From: Brevundimonas aurantiaca
GTDB taxonomy: Bacteria > Pseudomonadota > Alphaproteobacteria > Caulobacterales > Caulobacteraceae
DNA: 64,000 bases
NCBI RefSeq assembly: GCF_014199955.1
Contig: NZ_JACHOQ010000008.1
Location: forward strand, 1 to 64,000
Direction: 5' to 3'
Part shown: positions 26,903 through 35,863 of the stretch, piece after piece
Position numbering within the stretch: position 1 is the first letter of the stretch
How the letters are laid out: every line of letters begins with the position of its first letter
Program-made: the position numbers and the translations under genes
Notes under the pieces: generated by a model
Databases searched by the model: none
Told to the model about the DNA's origin: nothing
What the model saw: the letters and a program-made list of their open reading frames with translations, nothing else

Positions 26903-27942
26903 GCCGCGTCCTGATCACGGGCGGCGCCGGTTTCATCGGCTCCAACCTCGCCGACCGACTGGCCGGCCAGGGTCATGAGATCGTGGTGCTGGACACCCTG
27001 GCGCGGCGGGGGGTGGAGGGAAACCTCAAATGGCTGCTGCTGCGCCACGGCGCACAGGTCCGGCACCTGACCGCTGACGTCCGCCAGGCCGAGGCGGTCG
27101 AGACGGCGGTCGCCCAGGCGGACGTGGTCTTCCACCTGGCCGCCCAGGTGGCGGTGACGACCAGCTTGGTCGATCCCCGCACCGACTTCGACGTCAATCT
27201 GATCGGGACGCTCAACGTCCTGGAGGCGGCGCGCCGTCGATGCACTCCGGTCGTCTTCGCCAGCACGAACAAGGTCTACGGCGATCTGGGCGACATCGAA
27301 CTGGCCGTTCAGAACGAGGCCTGGCTGCCGACGGAGCCCGCGCTGCGGACTCGGGGCGTGGACGAACGGCGGCCGCTGGACTTCCACACGCCCTACGGAT
27401 GCTCCAAAGGCGCGGCCGATCAGTATGTGCTGGACTATGCCCGCAGCTACGACGTGCCGACCTGCGTGCTGCGGATGAGCTGCATCTACGGTTCCCGTCA
27501 GATGGGTACGGAGGACCAGGGCTGGGTCGCCCATTTCCTGATCCGGGCGCTGGAAGGCGCCCCGATAACCCTTTACGGCGACGGCCGGCAGGTGCGCGAT
27601 ATTCTGGACGTGTCCGACGCGGTCGACGCCTATGTCGCGGCCTGGGAGCGGATCGAGGCCGTGTCGGGCCGCGCCTTCAACCTGGGCGGCGGGCCTGAGA
27701 ACGCCGTCAGCCTGAGGGGATTGATCGCTCATATCGACCGGCTGATCGGCCGCGCGGCCGAACTGCAGTTTGAGGACTGGCGGGCCGGGGATCAGCGCTA
27801 CTTCGTCGCCGACGCCTCGGCGGCCCATCGCGCCTTGGGGCTGGGCGCGGTCAAGCCCTGGCGGCCGGGCGTGTCGGACCTGGCGGACTGGCTGCGGGCG
27901 GAACGGCGACTGGACGCCCGCATCGGCTCGGCGGCGGCATGA
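26899..27942 (+). CDS. NAD-dependent epimerase, CDP-tyvelose 2-epimerase-like
   Basis: A 347-residue extended SDR with VLITGGAGFIGSNLADRL, HLAAQVAVTTSLVDPRTDF, FASTNKVYGDL and YGCSKGAADQ (Tyr-x3-Lys). The pattern NTLARRG/VTTS/STNKVYG is close to the CDP-paratose/tyvelose 2-epimerase group, but the substrate may differ. It overlaps the preceding epimerase by 4 bp and the next glycosyltransferase by 4 bp. With the first epimerase it would supply modified sugar nucleotides to the glycosyltransferases downstream. Confidence 0.82.
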   Translation: MSRVLITGGAGFIGSNLADRLAGQGHEIVVLDTLARRGVEGNLKWLLLRHGAQVRHLTADVRQAEAVETAVAQADVVFHLAAQVAVTTSLVDPRTDFDVNLIGTLNVLEAARRRCTPVVFASTNKVYGDLGDIELAVQNEAWLPTEPALRTRGVDERRPLDFHTPYGCSKGAADQYVLDYARSYDVPTCVLRMSCIYGSRQMGTEDQGWVAHFLIRALEGAPITLYGDGRQVRDILDVSDAVDAYVAAWERIEAVSGRAFNLGGGPENAVSLRGLIAHIDRLIGRAAELQFEDWRAGDQRYFVADASAAHRALGLGAVKPWRPGVSDLADWLRAERRLDARIGSAAA

Positions 27943-29045
27943 GTCTGGTCCCCCGTCACGTGCTGATGACCACCGACGCCGTGGGCGGCGTCTGGACCTA
28001 TGCGCTGGATCTGGCGGAAGGCCTGTCGGCGCGCGGCGTCCGCATCACCCTAGCCGTGTCGGGCCCTGCGCCCCGTCCCGCCCAGCGACGAGCCGCCGAA
28101 CAGATTGAGGGGCTCACGCTGGTCGATGCGGGGGGGACGCTCGACTGGCTGGCGGACGGTCCCCGCCCGCTGGACCAGACGGCGCGGGCCCTGCGCGGTT
28201 TGGCGGCCCAGAACGGCGTGGATCTGGTGCACCTTAACAGCCCCGCCTTGCGGGGCGACGAGGACTGGGGCGCGCCCGTGGTCGGGGTTTGTCACTCCTG
28301 CGTGGCGACCTGGTGGGACGCGGTGCGTGGAACGGCCTTGCCGGAGGATTTCGCCTGGCGGACGGAGCGGCTCGCCCAGGGCTACCGGCGTTGTGACCGT
28401 CTGATCGCCCCCAGTTTCGCCTTCATGCAGACGACGGCGGCGCGCTACGGCGTCCTGCCCGCTACGGTTCGAAACGGCCGCCGTCCCATTGGAACCCGCC
28501 CGGTTCCCCGGCGCCGGCAGGTTCTGACCTCGGGCCGGCTGTGGGACGAGGGCAAGAATATTGCGACCCTCGAACGGGCCGCCCGACGGATGCGGGGCCG
28601 GGTCGAGGCCGCCGGTCCGCTTGAAGGACCGAACGGTCAGTCGGTTCATCTGGACCGGATCCAGGCCCTGGACGCGCTGAGCCCCACCGACTTGCAGCAA
28701 AGGCTTCGACTGGCGTCAATCTTCTGCGCCCCGTCGCTTTACGAGCCCTTTGGGCTGGGCATTCTGGAGGCGGCCCAGGCGGGATGCGCCCTGGTCTTGG
28801 CCGATATTCCGACCTTCCGCGAGCTTTGGGAGGGGGCGGCGCTGTTCGTCTCTCCGCAAGACGACGCCGCGCTGGCGGTCGTTCTGGATGAACTGCTGGA
28901 AGACGCCGACCGCGCGCGCCGCCTGGGACGGCTGGCGGCCGAGCGCGCCGAACAGTTCAGCCTCGAGGCCATGGTCGAGGGAACCCTGGCCGTCTATGCC
29001 GAGGCCTTGGCCCAGCGCGCCCCTTTCGGGGAGGCGGCGGCGTGA
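27939..29045 (+). CDS. Glycosyltransferase, GT4-like
   Basis: A 368-residue GT-B fold glycosyltransferase. The N-terminus HVLMTTDAVGGVWTYALDLAEGL is typical of GT4 enzymes acting on sugar nucleotides. The C-terminal donor domain has LTSGRLWDEGKN, FCAPSLYEPFGLGILEAAQAG (the EX7E-like signature) and a terminal helix. No membrane segment is evident, so it acts at the cytoplasmic face. It is coupled by 4-bp overlaps on both sides. Confidence 0.85.
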   Translation: MSLVPRHVLMTTDAVGGVWTYALDLAEGLSARGVRITLAVSGPAPRPAQRRAAEQIEGLTLVDAGGTLDWLADGPRPLDQTARALRGLAAQNGVDLVHLNSPALRGDEDWGAPVVGVCHSCVATWWDAVRGTALPEDFAWRTERLAQGYRRCDRLIAPSFAFMQTTAARYGVLPATVRNGRRPIGTRPVPRRRQVLTSGRLWDEGKNIATLERAARRMRGRVEAAGPLEGPNGQSVHLDRIQALDALSPTDLQQRLRLASIFCAPSLYEPFGLGILEAAQAGCALVLADIPTFRELWEGAALFVSPQDDAALAVVLDELLEDADRARRLGRLAAERAEQFSLEAMVEGTLAVYAEALAQRAPFGEAAA

Positions 29046-30178
29046 AGATCGTCTATTTCACCCATTCGCTGGAGTCGTGCTGGAACCACGGCAATGCGCA
29101 TTTCCTGCGTGGGGTGCTGCGCGAACTGATCGCCCGCGGCCATCAGGTCGAGGCGTGGGAGCCGCACGACGCCTGGAGCCGCGCCAATCTGGTCGCGGAC
29201 CATGGCGAAGAAGGACTGGCGCCCTATCGGCAGGCCTATCCCGAACTGGTCAGCCGCCGCTTCCATCCGCCCCTTGATGTGGATCGGGCGCTGGACGGGG
29301 CGGACCTGGTCATCGTGCATGAATGGAACGATCCGGCGCTGGTGGCGGCCGTCGGTCGCGCGCGGGGGCGGGGCCGCTTTACTCTGTTGTTTCACGACAC
29401 CCACCACCGGGCCGTCAGCGAACCGGAGGCCATGCAGGCTTTCGACCTGTCGGAATATGACGGGGTGCTCGCCTTCGGTGAGACCCTGGCGGCGGTGTAC
29501 CGCCGATGGGGCTGGGGCGATCGCGTCTTCGTCTGGCATGAGGCGGCCGACGTCCGCCTGTTCCATCCTCCGCTTGAGCAGCAGCGCCGGGAAGGACTGG
29601 TCTGGGTCGGCAACTGGGGCGACGGGGAGCGGACCGCGGAACTGGAGCGATTTCTGTTCGCCCCGGCGGCGGCGAGCGGCCTTGAACTTGATCTCTACGG
29701 CGTCCGCTATCCCGAGGCGGCGCGGCGGCTGCTGGACCGCTACGACGTCCGCTATCACGGCTGGCTGCCCAATGCGGCAGCGCCGAAAGTGTTCGCGCGC
29801 CGCCTGGCGACCGTTCACGTCCCGCGCCGTTTCTACGTCGAGACGCTTCCGGGCATTCCGACCATTCGCGTGTTCGAAGCCCTGGCCTGTGGAATCCCTC
29901 TGGTTAGTGCGCCGTGGACGGACAGCGAGGGCCTGTTCGAGGTCGGTCGTGACTTCCTGATGGTGCGGTCCGGCAGCGAAATGGCCTCGGCGCTCCGGGC
30001 GGTCAAGTCGGACGCAGGCCTGCGCGCGGAACTGACCGACCACGGACTGGCGGCAATCCGCGCCCGCCACACCTGCGCACACCGGGTCGATGAACTGATG
30101 GCGGTGCTGGGGCGGCTCGGCGCGCCCGCCGCCGATCCCGCTCCAACCTTCCACCCCGTCATGGAGATTGCGGAATGA
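29042..30178 (+). CDS. Glycosyltransferase, CgeB-like
   Basis: A 378-residue GT-B type protein with an N-terminal VYFTHSLESCWNHGNAHFLRG and C-terminal PRRFYVETLPGIPTIRVFEALACGIPLVSAPW, the pattern of the CgeB/DUF3880 plus Glyco_trans_1_2 family. The acceptor and donor are unknown. It is the second of four glycosyltransferase modules in a row and overlaps both neighbours by 4 bp. Confidence 0.8.
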   Translation: MKIVYFTHSLESCWNHGNAHFLRGVLRELIARGHQVEAWEPHDAWSRANLVADHGEEGLAPYRQAYPELVSRRFHPPLDVDRALDGADLVIVHEWNDPALVAAVGRARGRGRFTLLFHDTHHRAVSEPEAMQAFDLSEYDGVLAFGETLAAVYRRWGWGDRVFVWHEAADVRLFHPPLEQQRREGLVWVGNWGDGERTAELERFLFAPAAASGLELDLYGVRYPEAARRLLDRYDVRYHGWLPNAAAPKVFARRLATVHVPRRFYVETLPGIPTIRVFEALACGIPLVSAPWTDSEGLFEVGRDFLMVRSGSEMASALRAVKSDAGLRAELTDHGLAAIRARHTCAHRVDELMAVLGRLGAPAADPAPTFHPVMEIAE

Positions 30179-31266
30179 AGATCGCCTTTTACGGCTCCAG
30201 CCTGCTGTCGTCCTACTGGAACGGCGCGGCCACCTACTATCGCGGCCTGCTGGGCGCCTTGGCCGAACGCGGATGGGACATCCTGTTTCTGGAACCCGAC
30301 GCCTTCGACCGGCAGCAGCATCGCGACATTGATGCGCCGGACTGGGCTGAGGTGGTGGTGTGGGACAACACCGTCGAAGGCTGCAAGACAGCCATGGCGC
30401 GCGCCGTGGAGGCCGACGTAGTGGTCAAGGCTTCCGGCGTCGGCGTGTTCGACGACGTCCTGCTGGGCGTGTTCGACCTGGCGCGCCCCGACGCCCTGAC
30501 CGTCTACTGGGACGTGGACGCCCCCGCCACCCTGGCGGAGGTGAAGGCCGCGCCCGATCATCCGCTGCGGCGGGTCCTGCCGCAGATTGATCACGTCCTG
30601 ACCTATGGCGGCGGCGCTCCGGTCGTGCAGGCGTTCCAAGCGCTCGGCGCCCGCGACTGCCGTCCGATCTATAATGCGCTCGATCCCGCCACCCATCATC
30701 CCGTCCAGCCGGACCCCGGCTTCTCCGCCGACCTCGCGCTCCTGGCCAATCGACTGCCGGATCGGGAACGCCGGATCGAGACCTTCTTTCTGGAGCCCGC
30801 CGCCGCCCTGCCGCAACGCCGGTTTCTGCTGGGCGGCAACGGCTGGGCCGACAAGGCCATGCCGGCGAACGTCCAGACCATCGGTCATGTGGGAACGGCC
30901 CAGCACAACGCCTTCAACTGTACGCCCCTGGCGGTGCTGAACGTCGCCCGCGACAGCATGGCCGAGGTCGGCTTCTCGCCCGCCACGCGGGTGTTCGAGG
31001 CCACCGGCGCCGGGGCCTGCCTGATCACCGACTATTGGGAAGGCGTCGAACAGTTTCTGAAACCGGACGTCGAAGTGCTGGTGGCGCGCGACGGCCAGGA
31101 CGTGGCGGCGCATCTGGCCGCCCTGACGCCGGAACGGGCGCAGGCCATCGGCCGGGCGGCGCGCGACCGCGTCCTGGCCGACCATACCTACGCCCAGCGG
31201 GCCGAGGCGGTGGACGCCCTGTTCCGCGAACGGCTTGCGGCGCGCCGCGAAAGGAGCGCGGCATGA
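30175..31266 (+). CDS. Glycosyltransferase, CgeB-like
   Basis: A 363-residue relative of the preceding enzyme. The N-terminus KIAFYGSSLLSSYWNGAATYYRGLL and the C-terminal FSPATRVFEATGAGACLITDYWEG are family landmarks; VYWDVDAPATLAEV lies between. It probably arose by duplication together with the following module, which begins in the same way. It overlaps both neighbours by 4 bp. Confidence 0.8.
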   Translation: MKIAFYGSSLLSSYWNGAATYYRGLLGALAERGWDILFLEPDAFDRQQHRDIDAPDWAEVVVWDNTVEGCKTAMARAVEADVVVKASGVGVFDDVLLGVFDLARPDALTVYWDVDAPATLAEVKAAPDHPLRRVLPQIDHVLTYGGGAPVVQAFQALGARDCRPIYNALDPATHHPVQPDPGFSADLALLANRLPDRERRIETFFLEPAAALPQRRFLLGGNGWADKAMPANVQTIGHVGTAQHNAFNCTPLAVLNVARDSMAEVGFSPATRVFEATGAGACLITDYWEGVEQFLKPDVEVLVARDGQDVAAHLAALTPERAQAIGRAARDRVLADHTYAQRAEAVDALFRERLAARRERSAA

Positions 31267-33338
31267 AGCTGGTCGTGCTGGGGCTCAGCCTGTCGTCCGC
31301 CTGGGGCAATGGCCATGCCGTGACCTTCCGCGCCCTGCTGTCCGCCTTCGCGGACCGGGGACACGAGGTGGTGTTCCTGGAGCGGGAAACGCCTTGGTAT
31401 GCGGCGCACCGCGATGTGTCGGATCCGCACTATTGCCGCCTCGACTTCTATTCGGATCTGCAGGATCTGGAGCGTTTCGCCGACGAGGTGCGCAGCGCAG
31501 ACGCCGTCCTGGTCGGCTCATACGTGCCCGAGGGGATCGAGGTCGGCCGGTGGGCGCGTCGCACGGCGACGGGCGTGGTGGCCTTCTACGACATCGATAC
31601 CCCTGTGACCCTGGCCCGGCTGGCGCAAGACGACTGCGACTATCTGCGAGCCGACCAGATTGCGAACTACGACATCTATTTCTCCTTCACCGGCGGGGCG
31701 ATGCTCGAGCGTCTGGAGCGCGACCACGGCGCGCCGGCGGCCCGCGCCCTCTATTGTTCGGCGGACCCCGAGGCCTATCGACCGCAAGCCGCCGCTCCGC
31801 GGTGGGATCTGTCCTACCTCGGCACCTACAGCCCGGATCGTCAGCCGACATTGGAGCGTCTGCTGCTGGAGCCGGCCCGGCGTATGCCAGATCGTCGCTT
31901 CGTGGTGGCGGGCCCTCAGTATCCCGATGACATCGACTGGCCCGAGAATGTCGAGCGGATCGACCATCTGCCCCCGGCCGACCATCCCGCCTTCTACGCC
32001 GCCAGCCGCTTCACCCTGAACGTCACTCGCGCGGACATGCGGGCGGCCGGGCACAGCCCCTCGATCCGGCTGTTCGAGGCCGGCTCTTGCGGCTGCCCGA
32101 TCATTTCGGACGCCTGGCCTGGCATCGAGACGCTCTTCACCCCGGGCGAGGAGATCCTGCTGGCCGACGACGCCGAGACGGTGATCGAGGCGCTGTCCGC
32201 GCCTGTGGATCAGGCTCGCGCGATGGGCGAGGCCGCGCGCCGTCGCATCCTGTCAGAACACACCCCCTCCCACCGCGCCCACACTCTGGAGCGTGAGTTG
32301 ATCGCGGCTCTACGGGCCAAGACGAAGGACCGACCTATGAAGTCCATATCCGACACCCGCACCGTCCTGGTCGCCGGCGGCGCCGGTTTCCTCGGTTCGC
32401 ACCTGTGCGACCGGTTGTTGGCGGAAGGTCGCCACGTCGTCTGCCTCGACAATCTGCAGACGGGCGACCTGGCGAACCTCAAGGACGCAATGAAACAGCC
32501 GCGGTTCGAGTTCGTGCGCCACGACATCGTCGACCCCCTGCCGGAGCGGATCACCGCCCGTCGGTTTGACCGCATCTACGACCTGGCCTGCGCCGCTTCG
32601 CCGCCGCAGTATCAGCAGGATCCGGAGCATACGATGCTGACCTGCATCCTCGGGGTTCGTAACCTGCTGCAACTGGCCGAGAAGACCGGCGCGCGTCTGT
32701 TGCTGACCTCCACCAGCGAGGTCTACGGCGATCCGGAGGTCCATCCCCAGCCGGAAACCTATCGCGGCAACGTCAATCCGATCGGCCCGCGCGCCTGCTA
32801 TGACGAGGGCAAGCGGGCGGCCGAGACCCTGGTCTTTGACTATGATCGGGCGGGGCGAGCCGAGGTTCGCGTGGCGCGGATCTTCAACACCTATGGGCCG
32901 CGCCTGTCGGCGGCCGACGGTCGGGTCGTCTCCAACCTGATCACCCAGGCCCTTTCGGACGCGCCGATCACCATCTATGGCGACGGCAGCCAGAGCCGGT
33001 CCTTCTGCTATGTGGACGACATGATCGGCGGCCTGATCGCCCTGATGGAGCATGAGGGACCGCAGCCGGGACCGATCAACCTCGGCAATCCGGTCGAGCT
33101 GACGGTGTCCGAACTGGTCGAGGTCATTCTTGATCTGACCGGCTCCGGCTCCGGAATCGTCCACCGACCGCTGCCCGCCGACGACCCGCGGCGTCGCCGT
33201 CCGGATATCGCCAAGGCCGATGCAGTCCTGGATTGGCGCCCGACCACCGCCTTGCTTGACGGTCTGCGCCGCACCATCAACTGGTTCGACGCCGATCGCC
33301 CGATTGTGGTCAGCGACCGTCCGGCCCTCAGCGCCTGA
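31263..33338 (+). CDS. Fused CgeB-like glycosyltransferase and UDP-glucuronate decarboxylase
   Basis: A 691-residue two-domain protein. Residues 1-355 form a CgeB-like glycosyltransferase (VVLGLSLSSAWGNGHAVTFR, YDIDTPVTLARL, SIRLFEAGSCGCPIISDAW). From Met359 a complete UDP-xylose synthase-type SDR follows: VLVAGGAGFLGSHLCDRLL, CAASPPQYQ, TSTSEVYGDP, GPRACYDEGKRAAETL and RIFNTYGPR. The latter forms UDP-xylose from UDP-glucuronate. No stop separates the parts, but AAGGA lies seven bases before the Met359 codon at 32337, so a separate decarboxylase may also be made by internal initiation. The fusion links pentose donor synthesis to transfer. Confidence 0.85.
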   Translation: MKLVVLGLSLSSAWGNGHAVTFRALLSAFADRGHEVVFLERETPWYAAHRDVSDPHYCRLDFYSDLQDLERFADEVRSADAVLVGSYVPEGIEVGRWARRTATGVVAFYDIDTPVTLARLAQDDCDYLRADQIANYDIYFSFTGGAMLERLERDHGAPAARALYCSADPEAYRPQAAAPRWDLSYLGTYSPDRQPTLERLLLEPARRMPDRRFVVAGPQYPDDIDWPENVERIDHLPPADHPAFYAASRFTLNVTRADMRAAGHSPSIRLFEAGSCGCPIISDAWPGIETLFTPGEEILLADDAETVIEALSAPVDQARAMGEAARRRILSEHTPSHRAHTLERELIAALRAKTKDRPMKSISDTRTVLVAGGAGFLGSHLCDRLLAEGRHVVCLDNLQTGDLANLKDAMKQPRFEFVRHDIVDPLPERITARRFDRIYDLACAASPPQYQQDPEHTMLTCILGVRNLLQLAEKTGARLLLTSTSEVYGDPEVHPQPETYRGNVNPIGPRACYDEGKRAAETLVFDYDRAGRAEVRVARIFNTYGPRLSAADGRVVSNLITQALSDAPITIYGDGSQSRSFCYVDDMIGGLIALMEHEGPQPGPINLGNPVELTVSELVEVILDLTGSGSGIVHRPLPADDPRRRRPDIAKADAVLDWRPTTALLDGLRRTINWFDADRPIVVSDRPALSA

Positions 33339-33357
33339 GGTGCGGGCCGACGGCGAC

Positions 33358-33864
33358 ATGGCGGAGGTTCTGCGGCGCAATATCGAGGCCATGCGTGCGC
33401 AGCGAAAAGAGGCGGCCGAGGCGGCGCCATGGCCGGAACGGCTCGCCCAGCGCATCACCGGATTCGCGGGGAGCATGGGGTTCGTGCTGCTGCACCTGCT
33501 GATTTTCGGCGGCTGGATCCTCTGGAACCTGTTGGCTCCGGAGCCGTGGCGTTTCGACGAGACCCTGGTCGTCCTGGCCATGGCCGCCTCCGTGGAGGCC
33601 ATCTTCCTGTCGACCTTCGTCCTGATCAGCCAGAACCGGATGGCGGCGGCGGAGCACGGGCGGGCGGAGTTGGATCTGCAGATCAATCTGCTGGCCGAAC
33701 ACGAAATCACCCGGCTGATTGATCTGGTCGGTCGCCTCGCCGCGCACGCGGGACTTTCGGAGACGGACCCGCACCTGGACGAGCTGCGCCGCGACGTCGC
33801 GCCGGACGCCGTTCTCGATCAGATCACGCGATCAAATGAGGAAGACGATGACAGAGGTTCTTGA
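33358..33864 (+). CDS. DUF1003 membrane protein
   Basis: A 168-residue inner-membrane protein with two hydrophobic spans (GSMGFVLLHLLIFGGWILWNLL and LVVLAMAASVEAIFLSTFVLISQN) followed by the conserved NRMAAAEHGRAELDLQINLLAEHEITRLI helix of DUF1003. The function of the family is not established. The ATG at 33358 has no strong ribosome site; a GTG at 33340 is an alternative. It sits 19 bp after the fusion gene and overlaps the alcohol dehydrogenase gene by 17 bp. Confidence 0.82.
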   Translation: MAEVLRRNIEAMRAQRKEAAEAAPWPERLAQRITGFAGSMGFVLLHLLIFGGWILWNLLAPEPWRFDETLVVLAMAASVEAIFLSTFVLISQNRMAAAEHGRAELDLQINLLAEHEITRLIDLVGRLAAHAGLSETDPHLDELRRDVAPDAVLDQITRSNEEDDDRGS

Positions 33865-34834
33865 CCAGACGCACACCATGCGCGCGGCGGTCGTCACAGG
33901 CCCCGGTCAACTGGAGGTGCAGCGCGTGCCCAGGCCTGAACCCGGCGTGGGTCAGGTCCGGATCAGGCTGGAGGGCTGCGGCGTCTGCGCCTCCAATCTG
34001 ACGCCTTGGGCGGGGCCGGACTGGATGACCTTTCCAACGCCGCCCGGCGGGCTGGGCCACGAAGGGTGGGGCGTCGTGGATGCGGTCGGCGAGGGCGTAT
34101 CGCGTGTCGCGGTCGGCGACCGGGTCGCGGCCCTGTCCCAGAGCAGTTTCGCCGAATATGACGTCGCCGATCAGGCGGCGGTGGTGCCCCTGCCGTCCGA
34201 ACTGGACGGCCTGCCGTTTGCGGGCGAACCCCTGGGCTGCGCCATGAACATCTTTCGGCGCAGCGGGATCTCGCCCGGTCAGACCGTCGCCATCGTCGGA
34301 ATTGGTTTTCTGGGGGCGATCCTGACACGGTTGGCGACTGATGCGGGCGCCCGCGTCATCGCCCTTTCCCGGCGGCCCTATTCTCTGGACGTCGCCCGTC
34401 GCATGGGGGCGGTCGAAACCCTGGCGCTGGACGACCACTACGCCTTGATCGCCAGGGTCTCCGAACTGACGGAGGGGCGGTTCTGCGATGTGGTGATCGA
34501 GGCGGTCGGCAAGGCCTGGCCGCTGGACCTGGCGGCCGAACTGACCCGTGAACGCGGTCGGCTGGTCATCGCCGGCTATCACCAGGACGGCCCGCGGCAG
34601 ATCAATATGCAGCTGTGGAACTGGCGCGGCCTGGATGTCGTCAACGCCCATGAGCGCGATCCCGCCGTCTATGCTGAAGGGGTGCGCGAGGCCGTGGAGG
34701 CGGTGCGCTCAGGGCAGCTGGACCTCAACGACCTGATCACCCACGCCTATCCGCTGGAACAGTTGGACCAGGCGCTGGACGCCACCCGCGACCGACCGGA
34801 CGGCTTCCTCAAGGCGGTGGTGAGGATGCGATGA
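33848..34834 (+). CDS. Zinc-type medium-chain dehydrogenase
   Basis: A 328-residue alcohol/polyol dehydrogenase. LEGCGVCASNLTPW and GGLGHEGWGVV supply the catalytic zinc ligands and TVAIVGIGFLGAILTRLA is the nucleotide fold. The four-cysteine structural zinc loop of classical enzymes is absent. GAGGA precedes the start by a few bases. Linked to a Gfo/Idh/MocA dehydrogenase and, across the cluster, to inositol phosphate synthase, it could oxidise a cyclitol or sugar alcohol (inference). Confidence 0.8.
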   Translation: MTEVLDQTHTMRAAVVTGPGQLEVQRVPRPEPGVGQVRIRLEGCGVCASNLTPWAGPDWMTFPTPPGGLGHEGWGVVDAVGEGVSRVAVGDRVAALSQSSFAEYDVADQAAVVPLPSELDGLPFAGEPLGCAMNIFRRSGISPGQTVAIVGIGFLGAILTRLATDAGARVIALSRRPYSLDVARRMGAVETLALDDHYALIARVSELTEGRFCDVVIEAVGKAWPLDLAAELTRERGRLVIAGYHQDGPRQINMQLWNWRGLDVVNAHERDPAVYAEGVREAVEAVRSGQLDLNDLITHAYPLEQLDQALDATRDRPDGFLKAVVRMR

Positions 34835-35856
34835 CCGATCTGCTTCTGCAACGCGGCGCGTCGTCTGAACTGCGTCGCCCGCGCGTGGGATTCCTGGGCG
34901 TGGGCTGGATCGGGCGGCATCGGATGGCGGCCATGCTGGACGCCGGCCGGATCGAGGCGGTCGCCGTCGCCGAGCCCGACCCGGACATGGCGCGCGAGGC
35001 CCTGGTTCTCGCCCCTGACGCGACGGTCTGCCCCGACCTCGACGATCTGCTGGCCCAGGATCTTGACGGTCTGGTGATCGCCACACCCAGCGCGCTTCAC
35101 GCCGATCAGGCGCAACGGGCCCTGGACGCCGGCGTCGCCGTCTTCTGCCAGAAGCCGCTGGGCCGGAACGCGCAGGAGACCGAGGCCGCCATCGCCGCCG
35201 CCCGCCGCGCGAACCGGCTGCTGGCGGTGGACCTCAGCTACAGGTTCACCGCCGCCGTTCAGGCTCTGAAGACCCAGCTTGAGTTAGGGGTTATGGGCCG
35301 CATTCACGCGGTCGATCTGACCTTCCATAACGCCTACGGGCCGGACAAGCCCTGGTTCTACGACGCGGCTCTCTCTGGCGGCGGATGCGTCATGGATCTA
35401 GGCGTCCATCTGGTCGATCTGTGTCTGTGGCTGCTGGATGACGCGGTGGCGGGGGTTGAGGCGAATCTGCGGCGGCAGGGTCGCCCCCTGGCTGGTCGCA
35501 AGGAGGCGGAAGACTACGCCGTCGCGACCCTGATCCTGAAATCCGGCGCGGTGGTCCGCCTGGCCTGTTCATGGCGACTGCCTGCGGGCCAGGACGCGGT
35601 GATCGAAGCGGCCTTTTACGGCGAGCGGGGCGGGGCGGCCCTGCGCAATCTCGGCGGCTCCTTCTATGATTTCGAGGCTACGGCGTTTGAAGGGGTGACG
35701 CGGCGCGTTCTGGCGTCGCCGCCGGACGACTGGGGCGGCCGCGCCGCTCAAGCCTGGGCTCAAGCCCTGGCGGAAGGGAAACGATACGACCCTGAGGTCG
35801 AGCGGCTGGTGGAGGTGGCCCGGACCCTGGACCGGATCTACGCCGCCGCAGCCTGA
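34831..35856 (+). CDS. Gfo/Idh/MocA-family dehydrogenase
   Basis: A 341-residue NAD(P)-dependent oxidoreductase. VGFLGVGWIGRHRMAAML is the Rossmann motif, CQKPLGRN is the conserved EKP-like active-site motif with Gln in place of Glu, and GGGCVMDLGVHLVDLCLWLL holds the catalytic histidine. Family members include inositol 2-dehydrogenase, which suits the inositol theme of the cluster, but the substrate is not proven. Overlaps the alcohol dehydrogenase by 4 bp and ends the plus-strand unit, 7 bp from the convergent SLC13 transporter. Confidence 0.82.
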   Translation: MTDLLLQRGASSELRRPRVGFLGVGWIGRHRMAAMLDAGRIEAVAVAEPDPDMAREALVLAPDATVCPDLDDLLAQDLDGLVIATPSALHADQAQRALDAGVAVFCQKPLGRNAQETEAAIAAARRANRLLAVDLSYRFTAAVQALKTQLELGVMGRIHAVDLTFHNAYGPDKPWFYDAALSGGGCVMDLGVHLVDLCLWLLDDAVAGVEANLRRQGRPLAGRKEAEDYAVATLILKSGAVVRLACSWRLPAGQDAVIEAAFYGERGGAALRNLGGSFYDFEATAFEGVTRRVLASPPDDWGGRAAQAWAQALAEGKRYDPEVERLVEVARTLDRIYAAAA

Positions 35857-35863
35857 GGCTTGA

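Noticed and set aside
32337-33338. A separate UDP-glucuronate decarboxylase gene starting at 32337
   Set aside because: Not listed separately because the upstream glycosyltransferase frame is continuous with it; the possible internal start is noted as a finding instead.
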